This document shows, piece after piece, positions 1 through 8,898 of a stretch of 64,000 nt of DNA. Below the pieces are notes generated by a model that saw only the letters and a program-made list of their open reading frames with translations, had not been told where the DNA came from and ran no database searches. The stretch lies in NCBI RefSeq assembly GCF_014204985.1, contig NZ_JACHMP010000001.1, forward strand, positions 2,914,001-2,978,000. The letters run 5' to 3'. Source of the stretch: Streptosporangium becharense (GTDB lineage Bacteria > Actinomycetota > Actinomycetes > Streptosporangiales > Streptosporangiaceae). How positions within the stretch are numbered: position 1 is the stretch's first letter; every line of letters starts with the position of its first letter. Made by a program: the position numbers and the translations under genes.

Positions 1-624
1 GCGGTGGAGGGCCACGCGGGCAGGATCCGCGCCGTGCGGACCGGCTCCGACAAGAACGCGCTGATCTTCCTCGGCCGCACCCACCTGTACGAGGGCCGCG
101 GCGTGGAGCCGGTCGTGCACGGGGTCCGGACCGCGATCAGGGCGGGGGTCGGCACGATCGTGCTGACGAACGCCGCCGGAGGTCTCCGCCCGGAGACCCA
201 GGAGGTCGGCGAGGCCGTACTGATCAGCGACCACATCAACCTCACCGGCGCCAGCCCGATCACCGGCGCCACCTTCGTCGACCTCACCGAGGTCTACAGC
301 GCGCGGCTGCGCGAGCTGGCCCGCGAGGTCGACCCGTCGCTCGCCGAGGGCGTCTACGTGGCCTTCCGCGGCCCGACCTACGAGACCCCGGCCGAGGTCC
401 GCATGTGCCGGATCCTCGGCGGCGACATGGTGGGCATGTCGACGGCGCTGGAGGCCATCGCCGCCCGCGAGGCCGGAGCCGAGGTCCTGGGCATCTCCCT
501 GGTCACCAACCCCGGCGCCGGTCTGGTGGGCACGCCCCTCAACCACGAGGAGGTCCTCCAGGTCGGCCGCGCCACGGCCGCGCGCATGGGCGGCCTGCTG
601 GCCAAGGTCGTCGACAGGATCTAG
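1..624 (+). CDS. purine nucleoside phosphorylase (5' truncated by window)
   Basis: Cytosolic enzyme that splits inosine/guanosine and their deoxy forms with phosphate into free base and (deoxy)ribose-1-phosphate. The frame is open from base 1, so the start and roughly the first 60-70 residues lie outside the window (family length about 265-280; 207 codons are here). Family-II (trimeric) motifs visible are [10 protein letters not shown], the TNAAGGL segment, the base-site stretch [14 protein letters not shown] and GGDMVGMST. The stop is TAG at 622-624. The downstream phosphosugar mutase on the same strand fits a route that moves the released pentose phosphate onward. Symbol deoD/punA is possible, but the N-terminus cannot be seen. 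Confidence 0.93.
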   Translation, partial: AVEGHAGRIRAVRTGSDKNALIFLGRTHLYEGRGVEPVVHGVRTAIRAGVGTIVLTNAAGGLRPETQEVGEAVLISDHINLTGASPITGATFVDLTEVYSARLRELAREVDPSLAEGVYVAFRGPTYETPAEVRMCRILGGDMVGMSTALEAIAAREAGAEVLGISLVTNPGAGLVGTPLNHEEVLQVGRATAARMGGLLAKVVDRI

Positions 625-744
625 CGGGGGCCGCCGGGCCCTTCCCGGGAAGGGCCCGCAAGGCTCCGGGAGACAGGCCGCCGGGCCCCGCCCCCCTTCG
701 CGGGCAGGGCGGGCCGGGCGGGTCCCACCCTTCGGAAGGTGACG

Positions 745-2388
745 ATGAGCAGCGATCTCGTACGGCTCGCCCGTTCCTGGCTGGACCAGGACCCCGACCC
801 GGACACACGCGCGGAGCTCGCCGGGCTGCTGGAGAGCGGCGACGGCGACGGGCTGCGGGAGCGGTTCGCGGCCAGGCTGGAGTTCGGCACCGCCGGTCTC
901 CGCGGCGAGCTGGGAGCCGGCCCCAACCGGATGAACCGGGTGACGGTCATGCGCGCCGCCGCCGGTCTGGCCCGGGTCCTCGGCCCCGGCGCGCACGTGG
1001 TGATCGGCTACGACGCCCGGCACAAGTCGGACGTCTTCGCCCACGACACCGCGGCGGTGCTCACCGGCGCCGGCCTGCGCGCCTCGGTCCTGCCCCGGCC
1101 GCTGCCCACCCCCGTGCTGGCCTTCGCCGTCCGTCACCTGGGCGCCGACGCGGGCGTGACCGTGACCGCCAGTCACAACCCGCCCCGCGACAACGGCTAC
1201 AAGGTCTACTGGGGCGACGGCTCCCAGATCGTGCCGCCGATCGACGCGGAGATCTCCGCCGCCATCGACGCCGTCGGGCCGGTCTCCGGGCTGCCCCTGG
1301 GCTCCCCGGACGACCCGGCGTGGACGACGCTGGGCGACGACGTCCTGGAGGCGTACCTGAAGGCGGTGACCGCGCTCCCGCTCGGCTCGGCCCGCGACCT
1401 GCGGGTGGCCTACACCCCGCTGCACGGCGTGGGCGGGGCCACGCTGGCCGCCGCCTTCGCCGCCGCCGGATTCGAGGCGCCCGCGGTCGTCGCGGAGCAG
1501 GCCGAGCCCGACCCGGACTTCCCCACGGTCTCCTTCCCCAACCCGGAGGAGCCGGGCGCGATGGACCTCGCGCTGGAGCTCGCCGGCCGCGTCGGCGCCG
1601 ACCTGGTCCTGGCCAACGACCCCGACGCCGACCGCTGCGCGGTGGGCGTCCCGCTGCCCGGCGGCGGCTACCGGATGCTGACCGGCGACGAACTCGGCGC
1701 GCTGCTCGGCGAGCATGTGATCCGGCAGACCTCGGGCGGCGACCGCCTGGTGGCCACCACCATCGTCTCGTCGTCCCTGCTCGGCAAGATCGCCGCTGAG
1801 CACGGGGTGCGGTACGCCGAGACCCTGACCGGCTTCAAATGGATCATGAAGGCGGGCGGGGGCCTGGTCTTCGGCTACGAGGAGGCCCTGGGCTACAGCA
1901 TCGGCTCCGACCTCGGGCTGCCCGTGCACGACAAGGACGGCATCGGCGCGGCGCTGGTCGTGGCCGGTCTCGCCGCCCGGGCCAAGCTGGACGGCCGCGG
2001 CCTGCTCGACCTGCTGGACGACCAGGCCCGCCGCCACGGGCTGCACGCCACCTCCCAGCTGTCGTTCCGGGTGGCCGACCTGTCGCTGATCGCCGACGCG
2101 ATGACCCGCCTCCGGACCGCCCCGCCCACCCGGCTCGGCGGTCGCGAGGTGGAGGCCGCCGACGACCTGAGCGCCGGCGCGGGCGGGCTCCCGCCCACCG
2201 ACGGCCTCCGCTACCACCTGTCCGGTGGCGCGCGGGTGGTCGTCCGCCCGTCGGGAACCGAACCCAAGCTCAAGTGCTACCTGGAGGTCGTGGTTCCGGT
2301 GACCGGCGAGGTCGCCGCGGCCCGCGAGCAGGCCGTGCGGGATCTCGGCGCCCTCAGGACGGACCTGGCCGAGGGCCTCGGCCTGTAG
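745..2388 (+). CDS. phosphoglucomutase/phosphomannomutase-type phosphosugar mutase
   Basis: Alpha-D-phosphohexomutase superfamily enzyme (PmmB-like), 547 aa, moving phosphate between C1 and C6 (or C1 and C5) of sugars. Seen: phosphoserine loop TASHNP with the catalytic Ser near residue 143, the metal loop DPDADR at 292-297, the sugar-specificity motif GYEEALG, and the phosphate-binding C-terminal motif RPSGTEPKLK. ATG at 745 is preferred over the GTG at 739 because GGAAGG at 734-739 is a good ribosome site only for the ATG. It follows the nucleoside phosphorylase by 120 bp, so it may act as a phosphopentomutase on ribose-1-phosphate. Exact substrate is inference. Confidence 0.9.
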   Translation: MSSDLVRLARSWLDQDPDPDTRAELAGLLESGDGDGLRERFAARLEFGTAGLRGELGAGPNRMNRVTVMRAAAGLARVLGPGAHVVIGYDARHKSDVFAHDTAAVLTGAGLRASVLPRPLPTPVLAFAVRHLGADAGVTVTASHNPPRDNGYKVYWGDGSQIVPPIDAEISAAIDAVGPVSGLPLGSPDDPAWTTLGDDVLEAYLKAVTALPLGSARDLRVAYTPLHGVGGATLAAAFAAAGFEAPAVVAEQAEPDPDFPTVSFPNPEEPGAMDLALELAGRVGADLVLANDPDADRCAVGVPLPGGGYRMLTGDELGALLGEHVIRQTSGGDRLVATTIVSSSLLGKIAAEHGVRYAETLTGFKWIMKAGGGLVFGYEEALGYSIGSDLGLPVHDKDGIGAALVVAGLAARAKLDGRGLLDLLDDQARRHGLHATSQLSFRVADLSLIADAMTRLRTAPPTRLGGREVEAADDLSAGAGGLPPTDGLRYHLSGGARVVVRPSGTEPKLKCYLEVVVPVTGEVAAAREQAVRDLGALRTDLAEGLGL

Positions 2389-2403
2389 GGACCCGGCCAC
2401 CGC

Positions 2404-2425
2404 CCCGGGGCTCAGTGGCCCCGGG
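2404..2425. terminator. GC hairpin after the mutase gene
   Basis: CCCGGGGC (2404-2411) pairs with GCCCCGGG (2418-2425) around TCAGTG, 15 bases after the mutase stop. It can end the plus-strand unit and, read from the other side, the leftward PH/add unit. No U-tract, as usual in actinomycetes. Confidence 0.6.
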
Positions 2426-2488
2426 ACAGCGACGTCCGGGCGGGCCGGGAAGACGACGACGCGGGCCAGACCAGGAAGATGACGCGGG

Positions 2489-3103
2489 TCAGACCAGGAA
2501 GGCGGCGACGATCAGGACGGCCGCCCCGACCAGGGCCGCGACCGCGCTCGGTGACCAGGAGATCCTCAGCCCCCCGTCGCCGGGGACGACCGCCGTTCCC
2601 GAGGCGGTCCCGGCGCGTGCGGAGATCTGCTCCGCCACCCAGTCGGCGTGGGTCCTGCCCGCCAGAGCCTCGGCGGCCCGCTCGCCCTTGGACGGGACCG
2701 GCTCGATACGCGGGCCCCGCCACAGGGGGGCCGCGCTCCCCTTGCCCTTGCGAGCCGCCGCCGCCCGCTCCCGGGCCGAGGTCTGCGGTGCCCAGCAGCG
2801 GACCGTCCGGCCGGCGGAGGTGATCGCGATCGCGTGCGAGACCGTGACCTCGTCCACCTGCCGCCAGGGCACGAAGGCGTTCCTGAGCGGGTTGCGGACC
2901 AGCAGGCCCTCCTCGCCCAGGATGAGGGCGGGCCTCAGGCAGACCACGAAGACGAGGGCGGTCAGCGCACCCAGCACCGCCGCGGCGACCATGGACGCCC
3001 GCCCGTCGTAGCGGACGACGAGGTCGGCCGCGTTGAACGCGGCGAACGCCATCCAGAGCCAGCCGAAGACCAGCATGGGGGTGGAGCGGAACACCTGCCT
3101 CAT
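2489..3103 (-). CDS. PH domain-containing membrane protein
   Basis: 204-aa membrane protein with two N-terminal transmembrane segments (about residues 9-50), a bacterial PH-like beta domain (motif GLLVRNPLRNAFVPWRQVDE, the usual point where such domains begin), a basic/charged middle part and a final hydrophobic helix ending at the C-terminus. ATG at 3103 starts at MRQVF; longer versions of the frame give low-complexity Arg/Pro-rich sequence. It lies 29 bp downstream of adenosine deaminase on the same strand, so cotranscription is likely. Role unknown; small actinobacterial PH-domain proteins of this sort are common but unassigned. Confidence 0.8.
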   Translation of the reverse strand: MRQVFRSTPMLVFGWLWMAFAAFNAADLVVRYDGRASMVAAAVLGALTALVFVVCLRPALILGEEGLLVRNPLRNAFVPWRQVDEVTVSHAIAITSAGRTVRCWAPQTSARERAAAARKGKGSAAPLWRGPRIEPVPSKGERAAEALAGRTHADWVAEQISARAGTASGTAVVPGDGGLRISWSPSAVAALVGAAVLIVAAFLV

Positions 3104-3132
3104 CGGGCTCCCCCCCGCCCGCGCGGGCCCGC

Positions 3133-4212
3133 TCACGCCTGCCACTTCAGCCGGGCGAACCCGGGCTTGATGACGCCGTTGATGAGCGCCAACCGCTCGT
3201 CGAACGGCAGGAACGCCGACTTCATGGCGTTGATCGTGAACCACTGCATGTCGTCCCAACCGTAGCCGAACGCCTCGGAGAGCTTGGCGAACTCCTCCGA
3301 CAACGACGTCCCGCTCATCAGCCGGTTGTCGGTGTTGACCGTCACCCGGAAGTACAGGCGGCGCAGCAGGCCGATCGGGTGCTCGGCGATGGAGGGGGCG
3401 GCCCCGGTCTGCAGGTTGGACGTCGGGCACATCTCCAGCGGGATCCGCTTGTCGCGGACGTACGCCGCCAGCCGTCCGAGCTTGGGCTCGCCGTCGTCCT
3501 CCACGGTGATGTCGTCGATGATGCGGACGCCGTGGCCGAGCCGGTCGGCGCCGCACCACTGGATCGCCTGCCAGATGGACGGCAGTCCGAACGCCTCACC
3601 GGCGTGGATGGTGAAGTGGGCGTTCTCCCGCTGGAGGTATTCGAAGGCGTCGAGGTGACGGGTGGGCGGGTAACCCGCCTCGGCCCCGGCGATGTCGAAG
3701 CCCGCCACACCGGCGTCGCGGTAGCGGACCGCCAGCTCGGCGATCTCCATCGACCTGGCCTGGTGGCGCATCGCGGTGAGCAGCGTGCCCACCCGGATCC
3801 CGCGGCCCGCCGAGCCCGCCCTGAAGCCCTCCTGAACCGCCTCGATCACCTCCGGGAGGCTCAACCCGCCGGACGTGTGCTGCTCGGGGGCGTAACGCAC
3901 CTCGGCGTAGACCACGCCGTCGGCCGCCAGATCCTCGGCGCACTCGGCGGCCACCCTGACCAGGGCCTCGCGCGTCTGCATGACGGCGACCGTGTGGTCG
4001 AAGGTCTCCAGGTACCGTTCCAGCGAGCCGGAGTCGGCGGCCTCCCTGAACCAGACGCGCAGGCTTTCGGCGTCGGAGGCGGGCAACCTGTCATAACCCG
4101 TCTCACGGGCCACGTCGATGATGGTCTCCGGCCGCAGACCACCGTCGAGATGATCGTGGAGCAACACCTTCGGAGCCCGGCGGATCTGCTCAAGAGTGGG
4201 TAGCTGACTCAT
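3133..4212 (-). CDS. add: adenosine deaminase
   Basis: Zn-dependent hydrolase converting (deoxy)adenosine to (deoxy)inosine, the substrate of the phosphorylase at the window start. 359 aa, usual length. Metal ligands in HDHLDG (His19, His21), the substrate/metal motif HAGEAFG, the catalytic HGVRI block, MCPTSN and the final metal aspartate in TVNTDN are all present. ATG at 4212. Belongs to the purine salvage set spread over the first 15 kb. No sign of degeneration. Confidence 0.96.
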   Translation of the reverse strand: MSQLPTLEQIRRAPKVLLHDHLDGGLRPETIIDVARETGYDRLPASDAESLRVWFREAADSGSLERYLETFDHTVAVMQTREALVRVAAECAEDLAADGVVYAEVRYAPEQHTSGGLSLPEVIEAVQEGFRAGSAGRGIRVGTLLTAMRHQARSMEIAELAVRYRDAGVAGFDIAGAEAGYPPTRHLDAFEYLQRENAHFTIHAGEAFGLPSIWQAIQWCGADRLGHGVRIIDDITVEDDGEPKLGRLAAYVRDKRIPLEMCPTSNLQTGAAPSIAEHPIGLLRRLYFRVTVNTDNRLMSGTSLSEEFAKLSEAFGYGWDDMQWFTINAMKSAFLPFDERLALINGVIKPGFARLKWQA

Positions 4213-4410
4213 TTCACAACCTTACCGTCGCAAGCCTGACATCCCCGCTCACGAGGGGAGCCGCCGCACTCCGGTCCCGGAATGTTCACGTGCCCGTCCG
4301 GGCGGGCGCTCCGGCGACGCCGATCCGCCCGGCCGGCGGCCTCGGGAGGCTGCGGCGACCCTCAGGAAGGCGGGGGACCCCCGAAGGACAGGGGCCCTCG
4401 GGGGCCCGCG

Positions 4411-4764
4411 TCAGTCTTCGCGGCCGGCGGTCTCCGGGGAGAAGGCCGGCAGGCAGACGGCGACGTACTCGGCGCCCTCCGGGCCGGCGCTGTAGCGGAT
4501 CCGCTCCCCCGGCTCGGAGGCGAACGCCTGCCCGGCGCTCACCTCGGTCGTGCCGCCGTCGTGCTCGACGATGACCGACCCCCTGAGCACCAGGGTGTAC
4601 TCGGCGAACTCCGGCGTCTGCGCGGGTTCGTCCCAGCCGGCCGGAGCCGTCATGTGCGCGATGGAGACACGGTCGTCGCCGCTGTTCACCCGGCCGACGT
4701 ACTCGTCGATGACCTTCCCGCCCGGGACGGGAATCCGTTTCGCATTGTCGATTCTGCGGACCAT
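4411..4764 (-). CDS. small cupin-domain protein
   Basis: 117 aa, one conserved beta-barrel cupin. It has the pattern of cupin motif 1 and 2 (EYTLVLRGSVIVEHDG, then GQAFASEPGERIRYS), but few histidines, so a bound metal is uncertain. It starts 12 bp after the stop of the upstream lipoprotein gene and is probably its operon partner. Function not assignable; such proteins often bind small polar ligands. GC hairpins lie between its stop and 4260. Confidence 0.75.
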   Translation of the reverse strand: MVRRIDNAKRIPVPGGKVIDEYVGRVNSGDDRVSIAHMTAPAGWDEPAQTPEFAEYTLVLRGSVIVEHDGGTTEVSAGQAFASEPGERIRYSAGPEGAEYVAVCLPAFSPETAGRED

Positions 4765-4776
4765 CGGGCTAGTCTG

Positions 4777-5391
4777 TCACCGTTTTCCGTGCGCGACATC
4801 GATGATCAGCCGGCTGGGGTTCTTCTGCTCCAGCACCCGGAACGCGGCCTTGCGGTCGAGGACGACGCCCACCCCCACCACGGCCTCGAAGTCGCCGGTC
4901 CTGACCACGCTCTGCACGTTGCCGAGCCCGGCCCGGAAGACCGGCCCGCCCGCCCAGGTCGATTCGCCGGCCTCGGTGTGCGCGGTGGCGGGGTTCATCG
5001 TCACCTGGAGGTAGGCCCCGCCCTGGACGTCGATCCGCTCGCCCGATCCGTCCTGGACCAGCTCGGGCACCCACCGCACGCTGTAGGCGGGGACGTCGCC
5101 CCGGAGGTCGATCACCACGCGGTCGAACCCCCGGTGCTGGGCGAACCGGGCTCCCGTGACGGTGGGCGGGGTGTCGACGGTGTGCGTGACCTCGATCTCC
5201 CCGGTGCCCGTCGGCGGTTCGAGCCCCGCCGCCGGGGTGGTGGACGGCGGCGGGGCCGGCGTGTCCGACGGCGGGGGTGCGGCGGTGGTCGCCGGGCCCC
5301 CGGGGGACGGAGCCGCGGTCTGGGCGGACGAACCGCAGCCGGACAGCAGGACGAGGGGCAGCAGTGCCAGGGGCACGAGGGTGCGGTTCAT
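4777..5391 (-). CDS. AMIN-like-domain lipoprotein
   Basis: 204-aa exported lipoprotein. The signal peptide ends in the lipobox LLSGC (Cys about residue 19), followed by a Ser/Pro/Thr-rich linker of about 45 residues, then a beta-rich domain with FDRVVIDLRG and NPSRLIIDVAHG, the hallmark of AMIN-like domains that bind cell-wall components. ATG at 5391 has GGAGG about 9 bases upstream; a longer reading (to 5442) lacks a signal peptide. It lies upstream of, and close to, the cupin gene. Confidence 0.83.
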   Translation of the reverse strand: MNRTLVPLALLPLVLLSGCGSSAQTAAPSPGGPATTAAPPPSDTPAPPPSTTPAAGLEPPTGTGEIEVTHTVDTPPTVTGARFAQHRGFDRVVIDLRGDVPAYSVRWVPELVQDGSGERIDVQGGAYLQVTMNPATAHTEAGESTWAGGPVFRAGLGNVQSVVRTGDFEAVVGVGVVLDRKAAFRVLEQKNPSRLIIDVAHGKR

Positions 5392-5533
5392 GATGGTGAG
5401 CCTCCTGCCTCGTTGGATGCCCGGATCACCGCCGGGGTTCACCTCCCGCCGGCCACCGCGCCGTGGCCGGATCGTGACAGTCTGTCGAGGCGCGAGTCAA
5501 GCACCGGTTCCTCCGGCGCGGCGCGCACGGACC

Positions 5534-5566
5534 GGCGCCGCCGCCGGGCCCCCGTTCCGGCGGCGG
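5534..5566. terminator. 12-bp stem terminator after the MFS gene
   Basis: CGCCGCCGCCGG (5534-5545) pairs with CCGGCGGCGGCG (5555-5566) around a 9-base loop, in the 274-bp gap between the MFS transporter and the lipoprotein gene, both leftward. Confidence 0.6.
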
Positions 5567-5665
5567 CGTGCCCGCGTCCCGGGGCCGCGGTTCCCGGGGG
5601 AGGCCTCGCGGAGACGGAGGGACTTCCGCCGGGCTCCGCGCGTCTCCACGCCGGGGGTTCTCCGG

Positions 5666-7096
5666 TCAGGCGGGCTCCAGGACCTTGCCGTCCTCGGCCG
5701 CGACGGCCTCGGGGCGGCGGCCCCGGAGCCCGGTGAGGGCGATCACCAGGCCGACCAGGGCGAGGATCCCGGAGACCGCGACGGCGGCGCGGAAGCCCGC
5801 GATCGGATCGGCGTCCGCGCCGGAGGTGAGGACCGCGGTCACCACCGCCAGCACGACCGCCCCGCCGACCTGACCGGAGGTGTTCAGCAGGCCGGAGGCC
5901 AGCCCCTGCTCGTCGTCCGCCACACCGTTGGTGGCCTGGATGTTGAGCGAGGGGAAGGACAGCGCGAAGGCGACGCCCAGCAGGACCATTCCGGGGATCA
6001 CCAGCGTGGCCAGGCTGGGGTCGCCGTCGATCCGGAGGAAGAAGGCGTACCCGGCGGCCAGCGCGGCCGACCCGATCACGATGAGCCGGGCGGTGCCGAA
6101 CCGGTCCGCCAGGTCGCCCATCCTGGTGGAGGTGACCGCCACCAGCAGGCCGGCGGGCAGGAAGGCCAGCGCGGTCTCCAGGGCCGACCAGTGCAGCAGG
6201 TTCTGGAAGTACTGCATGGCGACGAACTGGAACCCGACGTAGGAGCCGAACAGGATCACCAGCCCGAGGTTGGCGCGGACGATCGGGCCCGAACGCAGGA
6301 TGCCGAGCCGCACCAGCGGGTGCTTCACCCGCCGCTCGACGAGCACGAACGCGACCAGCAGCGCGGCGGCCCCGGCCAGTGAGGCGATCGTGCGGAGCGA
6401 GCTCCAGCCCGCCTCGGGCGCCTCGACCACCGCGAAGACGAGCAGGAGCATGGAGCCGGTGACGGTGACCGCGCCGACGAGGTCGTACCCGCCTTCGGCG
6501 CGATCGCGATCGGCTGGCCGGGGCAGGACCCGCAGGGCGGCGACCAGCGCGATGACCGCGACCGGGACGGGCATGAGGAACGTCCAGCGCCAGCCGAGCT
6601 CGGTCAGGAGCCCTGAGATGACCAGGCCCAGCGAGAAGCCGCTGGCGCCGGAGGCGGTGAAGACGCTGAGGGCCCTGTTGCGGGCTGGTCCCTCGGCGAA
6701 CGTGGTGGTGATGATGGACAGCGCTGCCGGCGCGGTGAAGGCGGCGCTGACACCCTTGACGAAGCGGGCGGCGATCAGCAGCGTGCCGTCGTCGACGAGC
6801 CCGCCCAGGAGTGAGGCGACGGCGAAGACGGCCAGGGCGGCCAGGAAGACCCTGCGGCGCCCGAGGAGGTCGGCGGTCCGGCCGCCGAGCAGGAGCAGGC
6901 CGCCGTAGCCGAGCACGTAGCCGCTGACCACCCACTGCAGCGAGGACGTGGAGAGTCCCAGGTCGGCCTGGATGGAGGGCAGCGCGACTCCCACCATCGA
7001 GACGTCGAGGGCGTCGAGGAAGATGACGGCGCAGAGCACGGCGAGGATGGACCAGAGCCGCGCGTCCCAGCGTCCGTCGTGTGACGAAGGGGTCAT
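5666..7096 (-). CDS. MFS drug-efflux transporter, DHA2 (EmrB/QacA) type
   Basis: 476-aa integral membrane proton antiporter with about 14 hydrophobic helices. Helix 1 carries the LDALDVSMVGVALPSI signature (motif D1 of the DHA2 family) and the loop 2-3 motif is GGRTADLLGRRRVF (motif A). Motif C-like glycine-rich helix: ASGFSLGLVISGLL. ATG 7096 (MTPSSHD) is chosen because the alternative upstream start at 7123 lies inside the operator palindrome. Divergent from a MarR regulator 87 bp away, which very likely represses it in the absence of a drug-like ligand. Substrate unknown. Confidence 0.92.
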   Translation of the reverse strand: MTPSSHDGRWDARLWSILAVLCAVIFLDALDVSMVGVALPSIQADLGLSTSSLQWVVSGYVLGYGGLLLLGGRTADLLGRRRVFLAALAVFAVASLLGGLVDDGTLLIAARFVKGVSAAFTAPAALSIITTTFAEGPARNRALSVFTASGASGFSLGLVISGLLTELGWRWTFLMPVPVAVIALVAALRVLPRPADRDRAEGGYDLVGAVTVTGSMLLLVFAVVEAPEAGWSSLRTIASLAGAAALLVAFVLVERRVKHPLVRLGILRSGPIVRANLGLVILFGSYVGFQFVAMQYFQNLLHWSALETALAFLPAGLLVAVTSTRMGDLADRFGTARLIVIGSAALAAGYAFFLRIDGDPSLATLVIPGMVLLGVAFALSFPSLNIQATNGVADDEQGLASGLLNTSGQVGGAVVLAVVTAVLTSGADADPIAGFRAAVAVSGILALVGLVIALTGLRGRRPEAVAAEDGKVLEPA

Positions 7097-7111
7097 GGCC
7101 ACCGACCATAC

Positions 7112-7168
7112 ATGCACACACATCTAATGCAAAGGCATTTAATGTGTGTGCATTTAATGTTTGTGCAT
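7112..7168. promoter_or_regulatory. compound palindromic operator between MFS gene and marR
   Basis: ATGCACACACAT (7112-7123) is the exact reverse complement of 7142-7153. The arms extend inward to 19 bp each (7112-7130 and 7135-7153) with two mismatches around the 4-base loop AAAG. The right arm is half of a 15-bp tandem pair (7135-7149 and 7150-7164, one mismatch), with a fourth GCAT at 7165. The stretch is AT-rich against a GC-rich background. It presumably binds the adjacent MarR protein and covers both divergent promoters; a -10-like TACGAT lies at 7171-7176. Confidence 0.75.
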
Positions 7169-7183
7169 GGTACGATGCCCGGC

Positions 7184-7552
7184 ATGAGCGAGGAGTCCGT
7201 GGTCCACGCCTGGCGTGAGGTGCTGGCCAAGCACGCCACGGCCGCCTGCGCGCTGGAGCGTGAGCTCTCCGAGCGGCACCGGCTCGGCATGAGCGAGTTC
7301 GAGGTCCTGGAGCGGATGGTCGAGGGCGGCCAGGAGAAGTATCGGGTTCAGGAGGTCGCCGACGCCGTCCACCTCAGCCAGAGCGCCTGTTCGCGGCTGA
7401 TCTCCCGCCTGGAGAAGGCGGGCCTGGTGACGCGCGGCATCTGCGAGGCCGACCGCCGCGGCATCTTCGTCGGCATCACCGCCGAGGGCCGCGAGCGCCA
7501 CGCCGAGGCCCAGCCCACCCACCGCGCTGTGATCAAGGAGATCTTCGCCTGA
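7184..7552 (+). CDS. MarR family transcriptional regulator
   Basis: Winged-helix repressor, 122 aa from ATG 7184. Seen: the HTH with recognition helix HLSQSACSRLISRLEKAGLV and the wing CEADRRGIFVGITAEGRE. It is about 20 residues shorter than the usual 140-150 because the second half of the C-terminal dimer helix is missing (ends HRAVIKEIFA). ATG 7184 sits 7 bases after the -10-like TACGAT (7171-7176), which suggests a leaderless transcript; ATG 7175 would lie inside that box, and still longer starts would translate the operator. Divergent partner of the MFS pump. Confidence 0.88.
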   Translation: MSEESVVHAWREVLAKHATAACALERELSERHRLGMSEFEVLERMVEGGQEKYRVQEVADAVHLSQSACSRLISRLEKAGLVTRGICEADRRGIFVGITAEGRERHAEAQPTHRAVIKEIFA

Positions 7553-7556
7553 CGGC

Positions 7557-7599
7557 GTGGGCCCGCCCGAGACCCCGGCGGGGTCGCGGGCGGGCCCAC
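7557..7599. terminator. bidirectional terminator between marR and deoA
   Basis: GTGGGCCCGCCCG (7557-7569) pairs perfectly with CGGGCGGGCCCAC (7587-7599), and a second GACCCC/GGGGTC stem lies inside the loop. It serves two convergent genes: marR ends at 7552, deoA at 7612. Confidence 0.8.
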
Positions 7600-7611
7600 G
7601 AGCACGGACGC

Positions 7612-8898
7612 TCAGGCGGTGATGCGGTCGATCACCAGCGGCAGCAGGTCCGCGTCGGCGGTCTCGCCGACCGCGTACGCGCCTTCCAGCGCGGCGAGGG
7701 CCCGCTCGAAGCGGCCCGCGTCGTCGGCGTGCAGGGTCATCAGCGGCTGCCCCTCACGCACCGGGTCACCCGGCTTGGCGTGCAGGGTGATGCCCGCGCC
7801 GAAGGACACCGGGTCCTCCTTGCGCTCGCGGCCCGCGCCGAGCCGCCAGGCGGCCAGGCCCACGCCGTACGCGTCGAGCCTCGACAGCACTCCCGAGGCC
7901 GGGGCGGTGACCTCCAGAGTCTCGGCGGCCCGCGGCAGCGGCGCGTCGGGGTCGCCGCCCTGGGCGACGATCATGCGGCGCCAGGCGTCCATCGCGGAAC
8001 CGTCCTTCAGCGCCCGCTCCGGGTCCTTGCCGCCGGACAGACCGGCGGCCCGGAGCATCTCGTGCGCCATCAGCACGGTCAGCTCGACCACGTCGGCCGG
8101 TCCTCCCCCGGCGAGCACCTCGACGGACTCGGTGACCTCCAGCGCGTTGCCCACGGTCAGGCCCAGCGGCCGGTCCATCGCGGTGAGCAGCGCCACGGTC
8201 GAGACCCCGGCGTCGGCACCCAGCTCGACCATGGTGGCGGCCAGCTCACGGGCCTGCTCCACGGTCTTCATGAAGGCGCCGGAGCCGACCTTGACGTCCA
8301 GCACCAGCGCCCCGGTCCCCTCCGCGATCTTCTTCGACATGATCGAGGAGGCGATCAGCGGGATCGACTCGACGGTGCCGGTGACGTCACGCAGCGCGTA
8401 CAGCTTCTTGTCGGCCGGGGCCAGCCCGTCGCCCGCGGCACAGATGACCGCCCCGGCCTCGCCCAGCACGCCGAGCATGCCCTCCGGCGACAGGTACGCC
8501 CGCCAGCCGGGGATGGACTCCAGCTTGTCCAGGGTGCCGCCGGTGTGGCCGAGCCCCCGGCCGGACAGCTGGGGCACGTAGCCGCCGCACGCGGCGACCA
8601 GCGGCGCCAGCGGCAGCGTGATCTTGTCACCGACGCCGCCCGTGGAGTGCTTGTCGGTGGTGCGGCCGGGCAGCGACGACCAGTCCATCCGGGTCCCGGA
8701 GCGGATCATCGCCTGGGTCCACCCGGCGATCTCGCGCCGGTTCATGCCGTTGAGCAGGATCGCCATCGCGAGCGCGGACATCTGCTCGTCGGCCACGACA
8801 CCCCTGGTGTAGGCGTCGACGACCCAGTCGATCTGCTCCGCCGACAGCTCGCGTCCGTCGCGCTTGGTGACGATGACGTCGATCGCGTCCATGGTCAT
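7612..8898 (-). CDS. deoA: thymidine (pyrimidine-nucleoside) phosphorylase
   Basis: 428 aa; phosphorolysis of thymidine/deoxyuridine (and in some family members uridine) to base and deoxyribose-1-phosphate. The family motif around SGRGLGHTGGTLDKLE, the phosphate loop KHSTGGVGDK and the catalytic KIAEGTGALVLDVKVGSGAF segment are intact. ATG at 8898 overlaps the cdd stop as ATGA, a coupled start; MDAID at 8892 is the alternative. Last gene of the cytidine uptake-deamination-phosphorolysis operon (BMP lipoprotein to deoA). Confidence 0.95.
   Translation of the reverse strand: MTMDAIDVIVTKRDGRELSAEQIDWVVDAYTRGVVADEQMSALAMAILLNGMNRREIAGWTQAMIRSGTRMDWSSLPGRTTDKHSTGGVGDKITLPLAPLVAACGGYVPQLSGRGLGHTGGTLDKLESIPGWRAYLSPEGMLGVLGEAGAVICAAGDGLAPADKKLYALRDVTGTVESIPLIASSIMSKKIAEGTGALVLDVKVGSGAFMKTVEQARELAATMVELGADAGVSTVALLTAMDRPLGLTVGNALEVTESVEVLAGGGPADVVELTVLMAHEMLRAAGLSGGKDPERALKDGSAMDAWRRMIVAQGGDPDAPLPRAAETLEVTAPASGVLSRLDAYGVGLAAWRLGAGRERKEDPVSFGAGITLHAKPGDPVREGQPLMTLHADDAGRFERALAALEGAYAVGETADADLLPLVIDRITA

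Noticed and set aside
405..1799. Long Arg/Pro/Gly-rich frame on the plus strand and many others like it
   Set aside because: These are shadows of real genes in other frames of GC-rich DNA; they lack starts with ribosome sites and their composition is random (Arg/Pro/Ala/Gly).
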